Assembly (NCBI GenBank): GCA_014529385.2
Contig: CM043967.1
Span: forward strand, 135,876,182 to 135,940,181
Reading direction: 5' to 3'
Source: Adiantum capillus-veneris
Taxonomy: Eukaryota > Streptophyta > Polypodiopsida > Polypodiales > Pteridaceae
DNA length: 64,000 nucleotides
The translations under genes and the position numbers were made by a program. This document shows, piece by piece, positions 48,271-57,833 of this stretch. The notes under the pieces are model-generated. The model saw only the letters and a program-made list of their open reading frames with translations. It did not search any database and was not told where the DNA came from. Numbering within the stretch: the first letter of the stretch is position 1; each line of letters opens with the position of its first letter.

Positions 48271-49175
48271 TGTTAGCAGCAAGCTAACACGGATACCACG
48301 AATACCATTTTTTGGAGCTCTCATTGTAAAACACTTATTATGATAAATCGAGAATATTGTAACTCTTATTTTTTGGATAAACCTTGTGATTGATGAGCCG
48401 GGGCTACAAGCTTCCAGATTGTATCAACCTGTGATTGCCTATCTTTAGTTAGAGATCTCAGATGATTAGTTTTGACCACCAAAGCCAATTTTTGTAAGTT
48501 ATTGTAAGTTTTGGATAATGAAATACACAGCGTGAGCTAATGGCGCTCACTTCTCTCCTTCTCACGCTTCCTACTCCCTCCCCGATTGTCACATTGCAGT
48601 TGTGTTTGTTGCATTGCAACCATAGGTAAGAGCTCTACGCATTGATATAAACACATCGCAGTATTTTGTAGCTTTTGGTGTCACCGACCCGTGGCTTAAT
48701 TTCATCATAACTAGAAATTTACACTTCAAAATAAAAAACTAAGCATAGGTGGGGTATTGGGACATCATTGCTAAGCATTTAGGTAAATTCTGGGTCGAAA
48801 ACGACTAGGTCAAAAATCCACTAATTTTAATAATCGTGATTTTGGCACTTGACCTGAAGTGGGGTTTAAGGCCATAAGCATGTGTGCTGAGGTCTTATAA
48901 ACTTGTCCTAGAAGTTTCGTTACGTTTGGATGTCATTTGATGCTGTAACGGATGTCATTTGTTTGTCGATGAGCAATTGGCTTTTGGTGATTTCAGTCAC
49001 TTGAATGTAGCTTGAGTTAGATGCAAGTTGTTAGTTGTTTTCCGAGAGATTGACAACCTCTTGTAGCCTCTATGCACTAGTGGAGTCAGCTTCGTCCCAT
49101 GGATTGACAATTTAATTGTGGTTCTCGCTAAAACTGCAATAAGATAGGAAAGTGAGGTTAGACACACGTCCCACA
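48271..49175 (+). repeat. 3' LTR of the giant Gypsy
   Basis: Starts TGTTAGCAGC and ends CGTCCCACA. Its last 490 bp match the 5' LTR remnant at 25258-25748. The first 410 bp are unmatched in the window. The start contains a short inverted repeat (TGTTAGC/GCTAACA). Immediately after 49175 the CACTA transposase code resumes. Confidence 0.8.
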
Positions 49176-49519
49176 ACAACTAGCCATACACTATAAGATT
49201 TTGACCTCTGACCAAATGGATTTACACCATCCATGGCCAGGACGATGTGCAAATTTTGAGCTTCCCTGGCAGAATATGGCCATGCGTCATCTATTTGTTT
49301 TCAGGTTGCACAATCTGTAGGAATCCACAACATACCATCCAAAGATCTTTTCTCCTCATGCCATGATGCTAGGGCAGCCATGGACTTACATTCGAAGAAT
49401 GCTTGATGCGAGGTAGCAGAGGAAAGTGTCACAAAACCTTTTGTGGAATTTTTTGTCCGTGGAGATCTACTCGATATCTCTCGGAATCACATTTCAGACA
49501 CTTCTCCATGTCTATGTAT

Positions 49520-49707
49520 TGAAGGGGATCGGGGAGCACCACAGACGGAGAGTGAGAGAGAGAGAGAAGGAGACAGACACGATGTGGGTGGGGAGACTCC
49601 AAGAGTGAGCAGCCCCCTATACACTTATGCTATGTATAAGGTATACAAGTCAGTGGGCGCCCAGACTCTGGGCGGCCGGGCAAGGCACAGACGCCTATAC
49701 CCCAACA
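49520..49707 (-). repeat. 3' LTR of the young element (188 bp)
   Basis: Identical by eye to 53065-53252. Contains a GA/TC-rich stretch and a TATA-like GTATACCTTATACAT on the element strand. Confidence 0.96.
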
Positions 49708-49718
49708 ACCTCCCACTT
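49708..49718 (-). other. Polypurine tract of the young element
   Basis: The minus strand reads AAGTGGGAGGT directly before the 3' LTR start. Confidence 0.75.
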
Positions 49719-49786
49719 AAAGGCGACTGTGCCTTTAAGCAAGAGAACATAGTCTAAAGACTACAAAAGGCGAGAGAAAATCGCTC

Positions 49787-51616
49787 TCAACCGATGCCCA
49801 CTAGCTGGCTGTGATCGTGTGCATCCGGCTGTCCTGCTCCCGTGTAAGTCCATACACCACCAGACGTACCGCACACGTACTGCAAGTATGTACACAATAC
49901 CTGCATATCTCCCTCGTGCACTATGCCATCATCAGTCAACAAACGACTGAAAACCCCAACTGCAAATGCTCCCACTGCAGCTACGATATCCGGTCTCAAG
50001 ATCAACATCTCATACATGAGACCACCGAATGCCGATGCAATGCTAGCGGGCCCTGCTAGCTCTACGGAGCATGCATCAACATATATATCCCTGGCAATAG
50101 GCATCTCTGACTGACAAGGCGTGTCAGCCACATGCATCTCCAGACTATCCGCAAAAGACGCATCAACCTGTCGTGCAACCTCAGAGCAAACCAGCTGCTC
50201 TAGGTGTCTGCTGGAAGACATATCCTGCACAACTATATCCCCATGCTCACTGTCGAGCATAGAAAGGAATGACTGCATAATCGCTGACATCTCAGCCTCC
50301 TCTGCAATCATCCACTGCAAACATGACCACTCAATCTGCTGTGACTCACTAGAGCTCTCTTGCTCTAACTCCGTATGCATAGACTCTTGCACAACGTCCT
50401 CCTGTCGTGACTCACTAGAGCAAGACCGCTCTACCTGTCTATCCTGCATAGAAGTATCTCGCACAACTGACTCTCTGCTTTGCTCAGTCACTAGCAAAGC
50501 ATGCATGTCTGACTCTGTCACCTCTCTGTGTGACTGCTCAAGTTGTGCCCCAACTGTGTGCACAACGAGCTCACTACTCTGCACTCCATGCAAAGTATCC
50601 TGCAACCCACAAGCAAAAGAGACTCGCCTGCTCTCTCGCTGTCTACCTGGCTGCATGATCACAGAGACAACACCGTCTCTCGCGTGATCCACATGCAATG
50701 GGTAACCTGTACCACTCCTGGCACCTCTCGCAATCACTAGCGAACCCAAATGCATCACAAAATCTCGCTCTCGTAGCAAAATCTGACATCCACAATCTCT
50801 AAGCTGACCAATCGAGATCAAACTCACTGTCAAATCTGGTACATAGCGCACATGTCGTAACAAGTAAGATGCACCACTCGGTAATGACAGTCTCACATCT
50901 CCTGCACCTGCTATCGCATGCACCGATCCATCGGTCAAACGTACACTGCCAAGCATCCCGCTAGAATAGCTACAAAACCATGCACGATGCGACGTGACAT
51001 GAAACATAGCATCTGCGTCTAGTAACCACTGCGAAGGGAGTGCACTATCCACATGTATAGCATCTCGTGCATAGGTCGAGATAAAAGTGACATCCCCGTC
51101 ACTGGTATACTCCGACACTACATGTGCCTCAACTGTCAAAGCAACTGAGTCCATGGCATCACTACATACATCTCTGAGACTGCCATGTCTCCTACGATGT
51201 CGCATACGACGAAAACAGCGCCGTCTAACGTGTCCAGAATGACCACAATACCAACATGTTACCTGTCGGCGTGCTCGTGAATGTACATGTCTCACACGAG
51301 TCCGTGATGACTCAGATCTATCATACATATCATGTAATCTGCGCCAAAGTGCTCTCGAAGTAGTCTCATACATAACAAGAGCATATACAGATTCCGCAAG
51401 GTGCAAAGAGAGCGTAGATAGTGCCATCTCCTCTAGCTCCTGCCACTGATCGTCAGACATGTTTGAAGGTCTACCTGCATCACCACTCAATGGTCGATGC
51501 AACCCTCGCTGTGTCAATGCATCAAGCATACACTCTCTCCATGCCGCAAAGTCTGACCCATCAAACACGCGCATCTGTGAGAGGTCACAATCTGATCGAT
51601 CACCTGTCTCTGCCAT
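49787..51616 (-). CDS. Gag-protease-like ORF with vestigial pol tail (609 codons, no stop)
   Basis: I start it at the ATG at 51616 (MAETGDRSD). The frame is open 55 codons further upstream, but that part is a hydrophobic leader-like stretch and unlikely coding. Residues 15-115 match Copia Gag (MRVFDGSDFAAWRECMLDAL; ALWRRLHDMYDRSES). Residues 121-134 are a zinc knuckle, CWYCGHSGHVRRRC. At 197-203 QWLLDAD replaces the protease motif (W-x-x-D-S-G), so protease activity is doubtful. GSVRLTDGSVHAIAGAGDVR and RYVPDLTVSLISIGQL follow, the usual protease-to-integrase sequence. A Ser/Glu/Gln-rich region leads to residues 528-609, where GGLMYEMLILRPDIVAAVG and YLQYVCGTSGGVWTYTGAG recall the end of Copia RT. 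The integrase and RT core were deleted while the frame stayed open. Confidence 0.85.
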   Translation of the reverse strand: MAETGDRSDCDLSQMRVFDGSDFAAWRECMLDALTQRGLHRPLSGDAGRPSNMSDDQWQELEEMALSTLSLHLAESVYALVMYETTSRALWRRLHDMYDRSESSRTRVRHVHSRARRQVTCWYCGHSGHVRRRCFRRMRHRRRHGSLRDVCSDAMDSVALTVEAHVVSEYTSDGDVTFISTYARDAIHVDSALPSQWLLDADAMFHVTSHRAWFCSYSSGMLGSVRLTDGSVHAIAGAGDVRLSLPSGASYLLRHVRYVPDLTVSLISIGQLRDCGCQILLRERDFVMHLGSLVIARGARSGTGYPLHVDHARDGVVSVIMQPGRQRESRRVSFACGLQDTLHGVQSSELVVHTVGAQLEQSHREVTESDMHALLVTEQSRESVVRDTSMQDRQVERSCSSESRQEDVVQESMHTELEQESSSESQQIEWSCLQWMIAEEAEMSAIMQSFLSMLDSEHGDIVVQDMSSSRHLEQLVCSEVARQVDASFADSLEMHVADTPCQSEMPIARDIYVDACSVELAGPASIASAFGGLMYEMLILRPDIVAAVGAFAVGVFSRLLTDDGIVHEGDMQVLCTYLQYVCGTSGGVWTYTGAGQPDAHDHSQLVGIG

Positions 51617-53050
51617 GAGCACAATGTAGCAAACTAGAAAGCAAAACCACCTCACCAACAACACCTGGAAACTGTCTACCAATATGGCCAGAAACACAAT
51701 GTAAAACCTGTGAGACACACTCCAAAATAGAGCTCCCGCAATGTCAATACAAGCCTCGCCTGCTCTAGTATCACACTGCAATCTATGAGCTAATCACCAA
51801 GCCCACACTGTGCAGTATCGATGCATACACACGCACAAATCTCCCACCTGCAGAGAACACCGCACGCAAATGCTGAGTGCAACCCACAATCTCTACCTAG
51901 ATCGCATAAATGATGCGCATAAAACTCCTGGGAAAATTTCGCCAGAGTTTCGTCAGTAAAACGGCCACAAAACCTGTAACCAAACTGACTGCACGCTCAA
52001 AACCATGAGCAACCAAAGCGCGTCAAATCACACTTCAAATGCATGCACCAATCTCCACATTTTGCATACATCATTGCAAACACCTGCAAATCTAGTACAC
52101 AAATATCTGCTCTACCTGTGACTGCCAAAAAACATGCTCGAGGCATACATTGCCGAGCTCAAAATGCAATCACATTAGTCTCCCTGAGCATCAAACCACA
52201 TAAGGCATACATCGTATCCTCCCACCTGTGAGGAAACTTGCAGCAAATATCACTCTCACATCTGAGAGCAAACCATGTGTGGAATCCTCGACACACAATA
52301 AACAACTGCTGCTGCAGAAAATTCAGCGTTCAGAATTTTAAAATTCTGATATGACGAGCGCGTCTGGAGCGTGCCAAAACCCCAAGGTAGACTCCTGGAT
52401 CATATGTATCTGAGTCCGGGTGTGAAAGCTATGCCAAAAACAGTGTTTTTGGGACCCGAGAGTGCACAAATAAACTTGCTGCTGTACCTGCTGTAATTCA
52501 AAGCATAATTTCAGCAAATAGACATCACCATCGCGTCCGGAGCGTGCCAAAACCCTGACCTAGACTCCTGGATCATGTAGATCTGACTCTGTATGACGGA
52601 GCTACGCAAAAAACTGCGTTTTAGAGCCCGAAAATGGCAAAAACGAGCTGCACACAGTCTTGAACCTGCTCCTGCTCCACTCTGCGTGATGCAATGTCCT
52701 CTCAATGCAAGCTCCAACACAAGAGCTCTGCCACAACAGCATCCAAGCACTCGAATGTCAAGCTCTCCTCCGCCGAGCACTTCTCTAACGAGCTCCACTG
52801 AGCTCAAAAGCTCCTCTCACCAAGGAAGCCGCAACCGCCTCCTCGACCAAGCTTGACCACACCAAGCTCCTAAGCTCCAAAGACAATGCTCCTCAAGCTA
52901 AAATCGCTCTCTATGAAACTCCGCGATCGAACTCCACCGTCGAGAGCGAGCGAGCTATCGCCTCGAAGCTCTCAAAGCCGTCGTGCTCTCCGCGGTCACC
53001 ATAGCTGAAAGCTCACTTCTCTGTAGCACTCCATCTGTCGTGAAGCCAAA
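51617..53050 (-). other. Leader of the young element with imperfect 173-bp direct repeat
   Basis: No ORF fits. The segments starting CGTC(T/C)GGAGCGTGCCAAAAC at 52361 and 52534 are imperfect direct repeats, each also with ACTCCTGGATCAT and a GATCTGA-type sequence. A packaging or dimerisation role is possible but only inferred from the position behind the primer site. Confidence 0.6.
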
Positions 53051-53062
53051 GCTCTGATACCA
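53051..53062 (-). other. Primer binding site of the young element
   Basis: The minus strand reads TGGTATCAGAGC, a perfect iMet tRNA complement, two bases from the 5' LTR. Confidence 0.95.
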
Positions 53063-53064
53063 AT

Positions 53065-53252
53065 TGAAGGGGATCGGGGAGCACCACAGACGGAGAGTGA
53101 GAGAGAGAGAGAAGGAGACAGACACGATGTGGGTGGGGAGACTCCAAGAGTGAGCAGCCCCCTATACACTTATGCTATGTATAAGGTATACAAGTCAGTG
53201 GGCGCCCAGACTCTGGGCGGCCGGGCAAGGCACAGACGCCTATACCCCAACA
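53065..53252 (-). repeat. 5' LTR of the young element (188 bp)
   Basis: Identical by eye to 49520-49707; the TSD TGTAT follows at 53253-53257. Confidence 0.96.
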
Positions 53253-54065
53253 TGTATTCCCCTCTGAAGAGAATGCAATCGTTAGGAAAAACATGAATCA
53301 AATTGTAATCCATCCCCAAGTTTCACAAGATCTTCCTTGCCTCCTCTCTACTCTCAGTATGTGCTCTTTGAGCAATCTACATAGCAAGAAAAATACAGTA
53401 CACTTGTGTAAGTAATCTATCGGATCATTATACATCTATAGTTTTTTAATGAAGTAAACACATTGTAATAGATCACCTGAAAAATGTTGTGATGCTAGTG
53501 TTACTCCATCCAAACTTTGGCTGCATGTTAAGAAGAACCAAGAGCGCCTTCAATCTAGACACACGTGCTCCACCATACAATGGTGTATCGGCTTCACTTT
53601 TCATGTCATCATAGATAAGCCTTTCTGAATCCATGATCCTCTCGATCATTTCATCGATCTCGGGCTCAAACATAGCCTTGTTGGGACAATGGTCTACATG
53701 ATCACCCTCCAAGCTCCCAGAGGCTGCATCTTGTGGCCTCACGTATGCTTTTTGACCAAAGCACCTACGAACCTATTGGGTTGCAAGATTGCTGCCTATT
53801 GGCCAGCGTCAGAGTCTTACAAGTTGTAATTGGCAACAACTCGGTCTATAATAGATGGGTCAAACTTGCCAAAGTCACAATTGTGCTGCAGAGAAATGTG
53901 TCTTGTCCATCGCACAACATGTTTGTATTGATTACAAGGACATAAGATCCTTGTTAAGAGATAGGTGTTTTGGTTGGACGGCCCCACATCGTCGTCATTA
54001 CTCATAATGAATGTAAAAACCTTATAACCTAGACATAAATTTAATCTTTTATTCATATCCTTTGT

Positions 54066-54069
<4 letters not shown>

Positions 54070-54125
<56 letters not shown>
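54070..54125. repeat. (TC)n microsatellite upstream of the CACTA transposase
   Basis: About 55 bp of TC dinucleotide just beyond the first transposase frame; on the gene strand it is GA. Confidence 0.96.
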
Positions 54126-54127
<2 letters not shown>

Positions 54128-54489
54128 ATCACACTGTAAACTACCTCACATTCTCTAGTCATGTCGAATCCCCGCATACCTCGGTCTAGAGGTGCATGGA
54201 GATCAGAATCATCGGGTTATAATCTTGTCTTTATTGGTCAATGCCTATATTTGTGGGTACGAGAAATCTACACACCCACGTCTACATGACAATGCATGTA
54301 GTGGAAAAAACCCCTTTGCCTCTTCTTTAGCTGTAGCAATTCACAGCAGCTTAACATCTCTTCACAACAGCTCCTTTACACTTGTTTGAGGGACATGCCC
54401 TAAAATCTCTAATAAATAAGTAGATGTAGCATGTATATGATTACACCAAGTGGCTGCATCTGTGGAGAGGAAGAGAGAGATCATCATTG
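54126..54489. other. CACTA 5' region without recognisable gene
   Basis: Between the TC tract and the degenerate minisatellite no repeat or coding frame is convincing. It belongs to the CACTA element by position and may hold the transposase promoter. Confidence 0.4.
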
Positions 54490-54925
54490 GCTTAACTCTA
54501 AATTTAAACCGTAATCCTGAACGTAAACTATATCTAACCTTAAATTTAACCTAGATCTAACCTAATCTTAAATCTAACGTAGATCTAATCTTGAATCTAA
54601 CATAGACTTAAATCTAATCTTATCTTAAGTCTAACCTAATCTTAAATCTTACCCTAATCTTAAATATAACATAAACCTAAATTCAATCTAATTTTAAATC
54701 TAACATAAACTTAAATCTAATCAACCTTAATTTAATCTAACCTAAATCAAATTTAAATGTAATCTAACTTAAATCTTAACCTAATTTTAAATCTAACATA
54801 AACCTAAATCTAATCTAATCTTAAATCTAACATAATTTTAAGTCTAACCTAATCTTAAATCTAACTAAACCTAAATGTAAATTAACCTTATCTTAAATTT
54901 AACCTAACTCTAAATCTTAATCTTA
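54490..54925. repeat. Degenerate minisatellite (CTTAAATCTAACCTAAT-like)
   Basis: About 430 bp made of variants of TCTTAAATCTAACCTAA and TAAACCTAAATCTAAT. The unit length drifts around 15-18 bp. C is common on the plus strand and G almost absent, giving strong strand asymmetry. It lies in the subterminal part of the CACTA element. Confidence 0.85.
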
Positions 54926-54957
54926 CATTTTATTTCGTATTTTCTCTACTTTTTCTA

Positions 54958-55022
54958 TTTCTCTCTCTCTCTCTCTCTCTCTATCTGTCTCTCTCTCTCT
55001 CTCCCTCTTTCTATTTCTCTTT

Positions 55023-55063
<41 letters not shown>

Positions 55064-55184
55064 GTGTGTGAGTATGCATTCTTTGTTTATGCATGTGTGT
55101 ACATTCAATGTGTATGTGTGTGTGTGTATGTGTTGTTTATTTATGCATGTGTGTACATTCTCTCTCTCTCTCTCTAAGACACAA

Positions 55185-55216
<32 letters not shown>

Positions 55217-55230
55217 GGAAAGAGGGGAAG
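54958..55230. repeat. Mixed TC, TG and GA microsatellites
   Basis: (TC)n at 54960-55060, TGTG-rich DNA with a repeated TTTATGCATGTGTGTACATTC (55086 and 55140) and GA at 55196-55225. Confidence 0.9.
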
Positions 55231-55422
55231 GAACATGAGAGAGAGGAGAAGAAAGGAGCATACCTGGCTCTCCTTCCTCTCCTCGTGTGTGTGTGTGGGA
55301 GGGGGGAAGGGGGGGGAGAGAGAGAAAGGCGGGTGTATACCTGCTTCGCTAGAGCGTCAAAATTCAGATATGAGAGATCTGAGTTTTTGGCGCTCTTGGT
55401 TTATTTTTTTGCCCTTGTTGAC

Positions 55423-55564
55423 GTCGCTATGGTCGTCTCTATGAATATCGCTATTTAACAAGTAGTATAGAAATGCTCATAGCAACGACCATAGCGATGC
55501 CATGGATTTACGTATTTGACCATCGCACTGTTAGCGTCGCTAATATGAAGAAACTCTTGTAGTG
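55423..55564 (-). repeat. CACTA right terminus and subterminal repeats
   Basis: Terminal CACTACAAGAGTTTCTTC (minus, 55564-55547). Subterminal motif GTCGCTATGGTCGT at 55423-55436, its inverse ACGACCATAGCGAT at 55485-55498, and partial copies GCGTCGCTAATA (55534) and AATATCGCTATT (55444). In En/Spm such repeats bind the element's regulatory protein. Confidence 0.88.
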
Positions 55565-57106
55565 TGCATAGGCATATATGATTAAAGTGGATTTCTTTTG
55601 GGTTTACCATTTGTTATGTGAGTACTATATGAGTGAAGTGATGTAATAGAGTGATAGTCTATATTATGAAGCTGAGCTTGATGCATTGGTTTGAGGTCAA
55701 ATACTTTTGTTTGTATGTTATGCACACTCTCAAAAATGTCAAAAATTTATTTTTTGCATATGTGTGGAGTTATGGTTGACCTAAAGGTCGGAGCTGTTTT
55801 CCATCATGTTTATGGTGATGGAATGTTATTATATAATGTATGGGAACTGATGGATTGATGTGGATGCCTCATATGCATGGTTATGATTGCTTTCCACCTT
55901 TCTAGGTCAAAACTAGTGCTATGTGCTAGGGAGGTGAAGTGCAGATGTGATGCATCAACTTTGCATGGTTGGATGTTATCAAAACTGGATTTTTATATCA
56001 TGATTAGTTGCTGATAGGACTCTTTTTATGCATGAAAGAATCATGTTTTAAGAGTCATATGTATGTGTACTCCAATAGATTATAGAGGATATTTCAAACT
56101 CCAAGTGTGGGAGTTGGTTTAGTGTGATTATGATTTATGGTTAAGTGCTGCGATTCCCTCATGGATTATAGTTGTGATTTTATGGTGGAAGCCGGTGTGC
56201 TTATGGTTTTTTTTTTTGGATTTGGTTATGCTTCCAAACTTTTTATAGCCATGTTATGTTCTAAAGTGGTTATGCAGGATTGGTCGTGCCTCACCCAAGT
56301 TGGGTGGAGTTCTCGCCCGTGTGATGTGATTGGATTATTGTTTTTAGATTTTGAGAATGGATCATGAAGTGATCTAGATGGTTTATGGTAGATGTGTAAG
56401 GGTAGAGGCCTTGTACAGTCTAACTGCTTGGAAAAGATTGTTTGTGTATATGGAAAGTGCTATTGTGATTGGACTCACGTGTTATGTTTCTCATGGCAGG
56501 GTCGCTACAAAACTAGGATCACTTACATCACTTAGCCTTAGACTAAAGGGTCGTTGACCTGGGGCTCTGTTGGATATTGGGGGTGTTGCCTACGTCTTCT
56601 TCTTTTTCTTAGGATCATCTACACGATTAGTGCGTTGGGGGTTGAATGACCTACACAACTAATGCATCAGGGATTTTGCATTGGATTTGCCTAAACACCC
56701 GATGCTGGGCATCGAAGAGGCATGGAGCCTAAACTGGTATGGTTGGTGTTGATACCCTACCACCTACTGGTATTTGGATCCTTTCAAAGCTCGGGTTTAT
56801 GGAGGGAGACAAAGCGGCCTCAACTTATGTTTGGCTTAGGTAGGTTGGAGGTGTTCTTGCTCGCTCCTGGTGAAGTCAAATTCTCTATGTCCATAGTAGA
56901 GTGGATGTGGATGGGTGGAACAACCGATCCCTACACAGGGTCCGGTGCTCTGCTAGTTGTTTTGTCATAAACGTTTTGATTTTATGGTACACCCATATTT
57001 TGTCATTGCATTAATACATGGTTGCCTGTTTCATTTAGATGAGGCATTTTAAGATTCTCTATTCTCATTTTTTCATGTCTCTCTGCACTCTATTTCACCC
57101 TCCACT

Positions 57107-57172
<66 letters not shown>

Positions 57173-57557
57173 CGCAACGCAGTGTACACATATATTCACC
57201 CTCCACAATGTTACATTTTTTCTTGAGTACGCTTTCATTCATACCACCCATTCAGAGATAGCACTAGTTGCTAGGTACCTCTGGATGGAGTGTGGCTCAT
57301 TAAACTCCATGCTTGGTCAGGCATCAAGAACTCCTCCCCTATGCAAATGATTCCACAACTCTGATGTTATGCATAGTGCACGCATTCATGCATGTTGTTT
57401 AAGAAATGTTATTGTATTCATGATGCATCTATAAGTAGCATTGGTTGATGGTACTTGTTTGACTTGTCTTCTTGAGTGGAAGTGTTGGTTTAAGTTATGG
57501 TGAAGTGTTTTACAATGGCATTGTAATTTTGTTTGAATGTTTGTTTAGTAGTAACAA
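55565..57557. other. Unassigned DNA with a (TC)n tract at 57111-57169
   Basis: Open frames here (for example 56137-56367 and 56722-56970) resemble no known protein. The stretch 56460-56960 is less AT-rich and could be an LTR-element leader or tail. No matching repeat is in the window. Confidence 0.4.
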
Positions 57558-57833
57558 ATGGCTCCCAGAGTGAGGTTTGAATGCTTTAGCCAGGGGAATG
57601 AGGTTTTGACCATAGTGTTCAACAATATGGCGACACGGTTGTCAAGGGATGAACGGGAACTCTTTTACTTAGAAATCGGGACTAAAGTCTTTGGCATGCC
57701 AGGAAGCACAACTTGTTGGAAGAGTGTTGACCGTAGTTACCTTACCTGTCACCAAGATTCTTCATCTATATTGATGAGAGTCCAAGAGATTGGTTTGCCA
57801 ACCTCAGGCTACTTCAACTTAGAATATGGTTAG
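57558..57833 (+). pseudogene. Unrecognised coding fragment, part 1
   Basis: A 91-codon frame begins MAPRVRFECFSQGNEVLTIV and includes SRDERELFYLEIGTKVFG and QEIGLPTSGYFNLEYG. Composition is protein-like, with mixed charged and hydrophobic residues and no low complexity. The end GAATATG/GTTAGA could be a splice donor. I do not recognise the family. It may be the first exon of the region at 58190-58972, or unrelated. Confidence 0.4.

Larger units (their letters stand above)
44575..48287 (+). pseudogene. ORF-X: large extra ORF between pol and the 3' LTR of the giant Gypsy
   Basis: Pieces in shifting frames add up to about 1,200 residues. 44575-45006: QVELQVLPKEVYDVA and EVVITKEIVAKAL. 45021-45420: LYHQHFHFLTKRPPRYT and KITYLGAPEVLTRIAYHA. 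45374-45934: Arg/Lys/Glu-rich low complexity with an internal 108-bp duplication. 45882-47537: one frame with scattered stops, a Gln/Glu-rich part, then long heptad-rich coiled coil (QMQDMTERLRSLALSHSTR; LEKKNKDLKLELKLEQSQRR). 47600-48287: a second globular part ending YQKALNALKEHL and RRLLQPINL. The ATG follows a likely splice acceptor (CAACAG). The end overlaps the 3' LTR by 17 bp. The function is unknown; by position it corresponds to env-like or extra ORFs of other giant plant Gypsy elements. A relic copy is at 15640-16460. Confidence 0.75.
25251..49175 (+). mobile_element. Giant Tat/Ogre-like Ty3/Gypsy element with extra domains, interrupted by Copia
   Basis: Order: LTR remnant (25251-25748), tRNA-Asp-type primer site, long leader with periodic repeats, gag, protease, RT/RNase H, integrase, a second protease-like domain, spacer with the same periodic repeats, ORF-X, purine tract and 3' LTR (48271-49175). 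Integrase after RT makes it Ty3/Gypsy. The primer site, size and motifs such as ITRAHAKK and RPFMRQ-type sequence after the protease fit the Tat/Ogre/Athila group. Without the Copia insert (39299-44454) it is about 18.8 kb. It sits in the CACTA transposase gene, whose coding sequence resumes directly after 49175. It is dead: stops, shifts and two catalytic substitutions. Confidence 0.85.
49520..53252 (-). mobile_element. Young non-autonomous LTR element with Gag-like ORF (TR-GAG type)
   Basis: The two 188-bp LTRs (49520-49707 and 53065-53252) appear identical base for base and are flanked by the exact TSD TGTAT (49515-49519 and 53253-53257). On the minus strand the LTRs run TGTTGGGG...CCCCTTCA. 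The iMet primer site (53051-53062) and a purine tract (49708-49718) mark the orientation. Inside are a 1.4-kb leader and one long ORF with Gag, zinc knuckle and protease-like parts, but no integrase and no usable RT. Such elements must borrow enzymes from a full-length Copia relative. Identical LTRs make it the most recent insertion in the window. Confidence 0.97.
49176..54056 (-). pseudogene. CACTA TNP2-like transposase, interrupted
   Basis: Minus strand. 54056-53817 contains ILCPCNQYKHVVRW, like the Cys-rich transposase-associated domain. 53742-53473 contains DHVDHCPNKAMFEPEID and DTPLYGGARVSRLKALLVLL, then WSNTSITTFF, typical TNP2 sequence. A probable intron follows (donor CAG/GTGATC near 53478, acceptor TATGTAG at 53377), then EEARKIL, NLGMDYNLIHVFPNDC and ILFRGEY at the insertion point. 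Beyond the inserted element the code resumes: MEKCLKCDSERYRVD, then HIVLAMDGVNPFGQRSKSYS up to the Gypsy junction. Removing the insert and one TSD copy keeps the frame across the junction. Stops elsewhere show the gene was already eroding. The catalytic core would lie left of the Gypsy and is not seen. Confidence 0.87.
49176..55564 (-). mobile_element. CACTA (En/Spm-type) DNA transposon, right part
   Basis: The right terminus at 55564 reads, on the minus strand, CACTACAAGAGTTTCTTC, the diagnostic CACTA end. It is followed by subterminal repeats around GTCGCTATGGTCGT (55423 and, inverted, 55485) and a TNP2-like transposase gene on the same strand. The left end is missing, replaced by the giant Gypsy at 49175. 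A young LTR element (49520-53252) interrupts the gene. It is the oldest recognisable layer of this part of the window. Confidence 0.88.

Noticed and set aside
50121-50687. 188-codon Cys/Ser-rich frame on the plus strand
   Set aside because: It is the antisense shadow of the Gag-like ORF of the young element; its composition follows from codons of that ORF.
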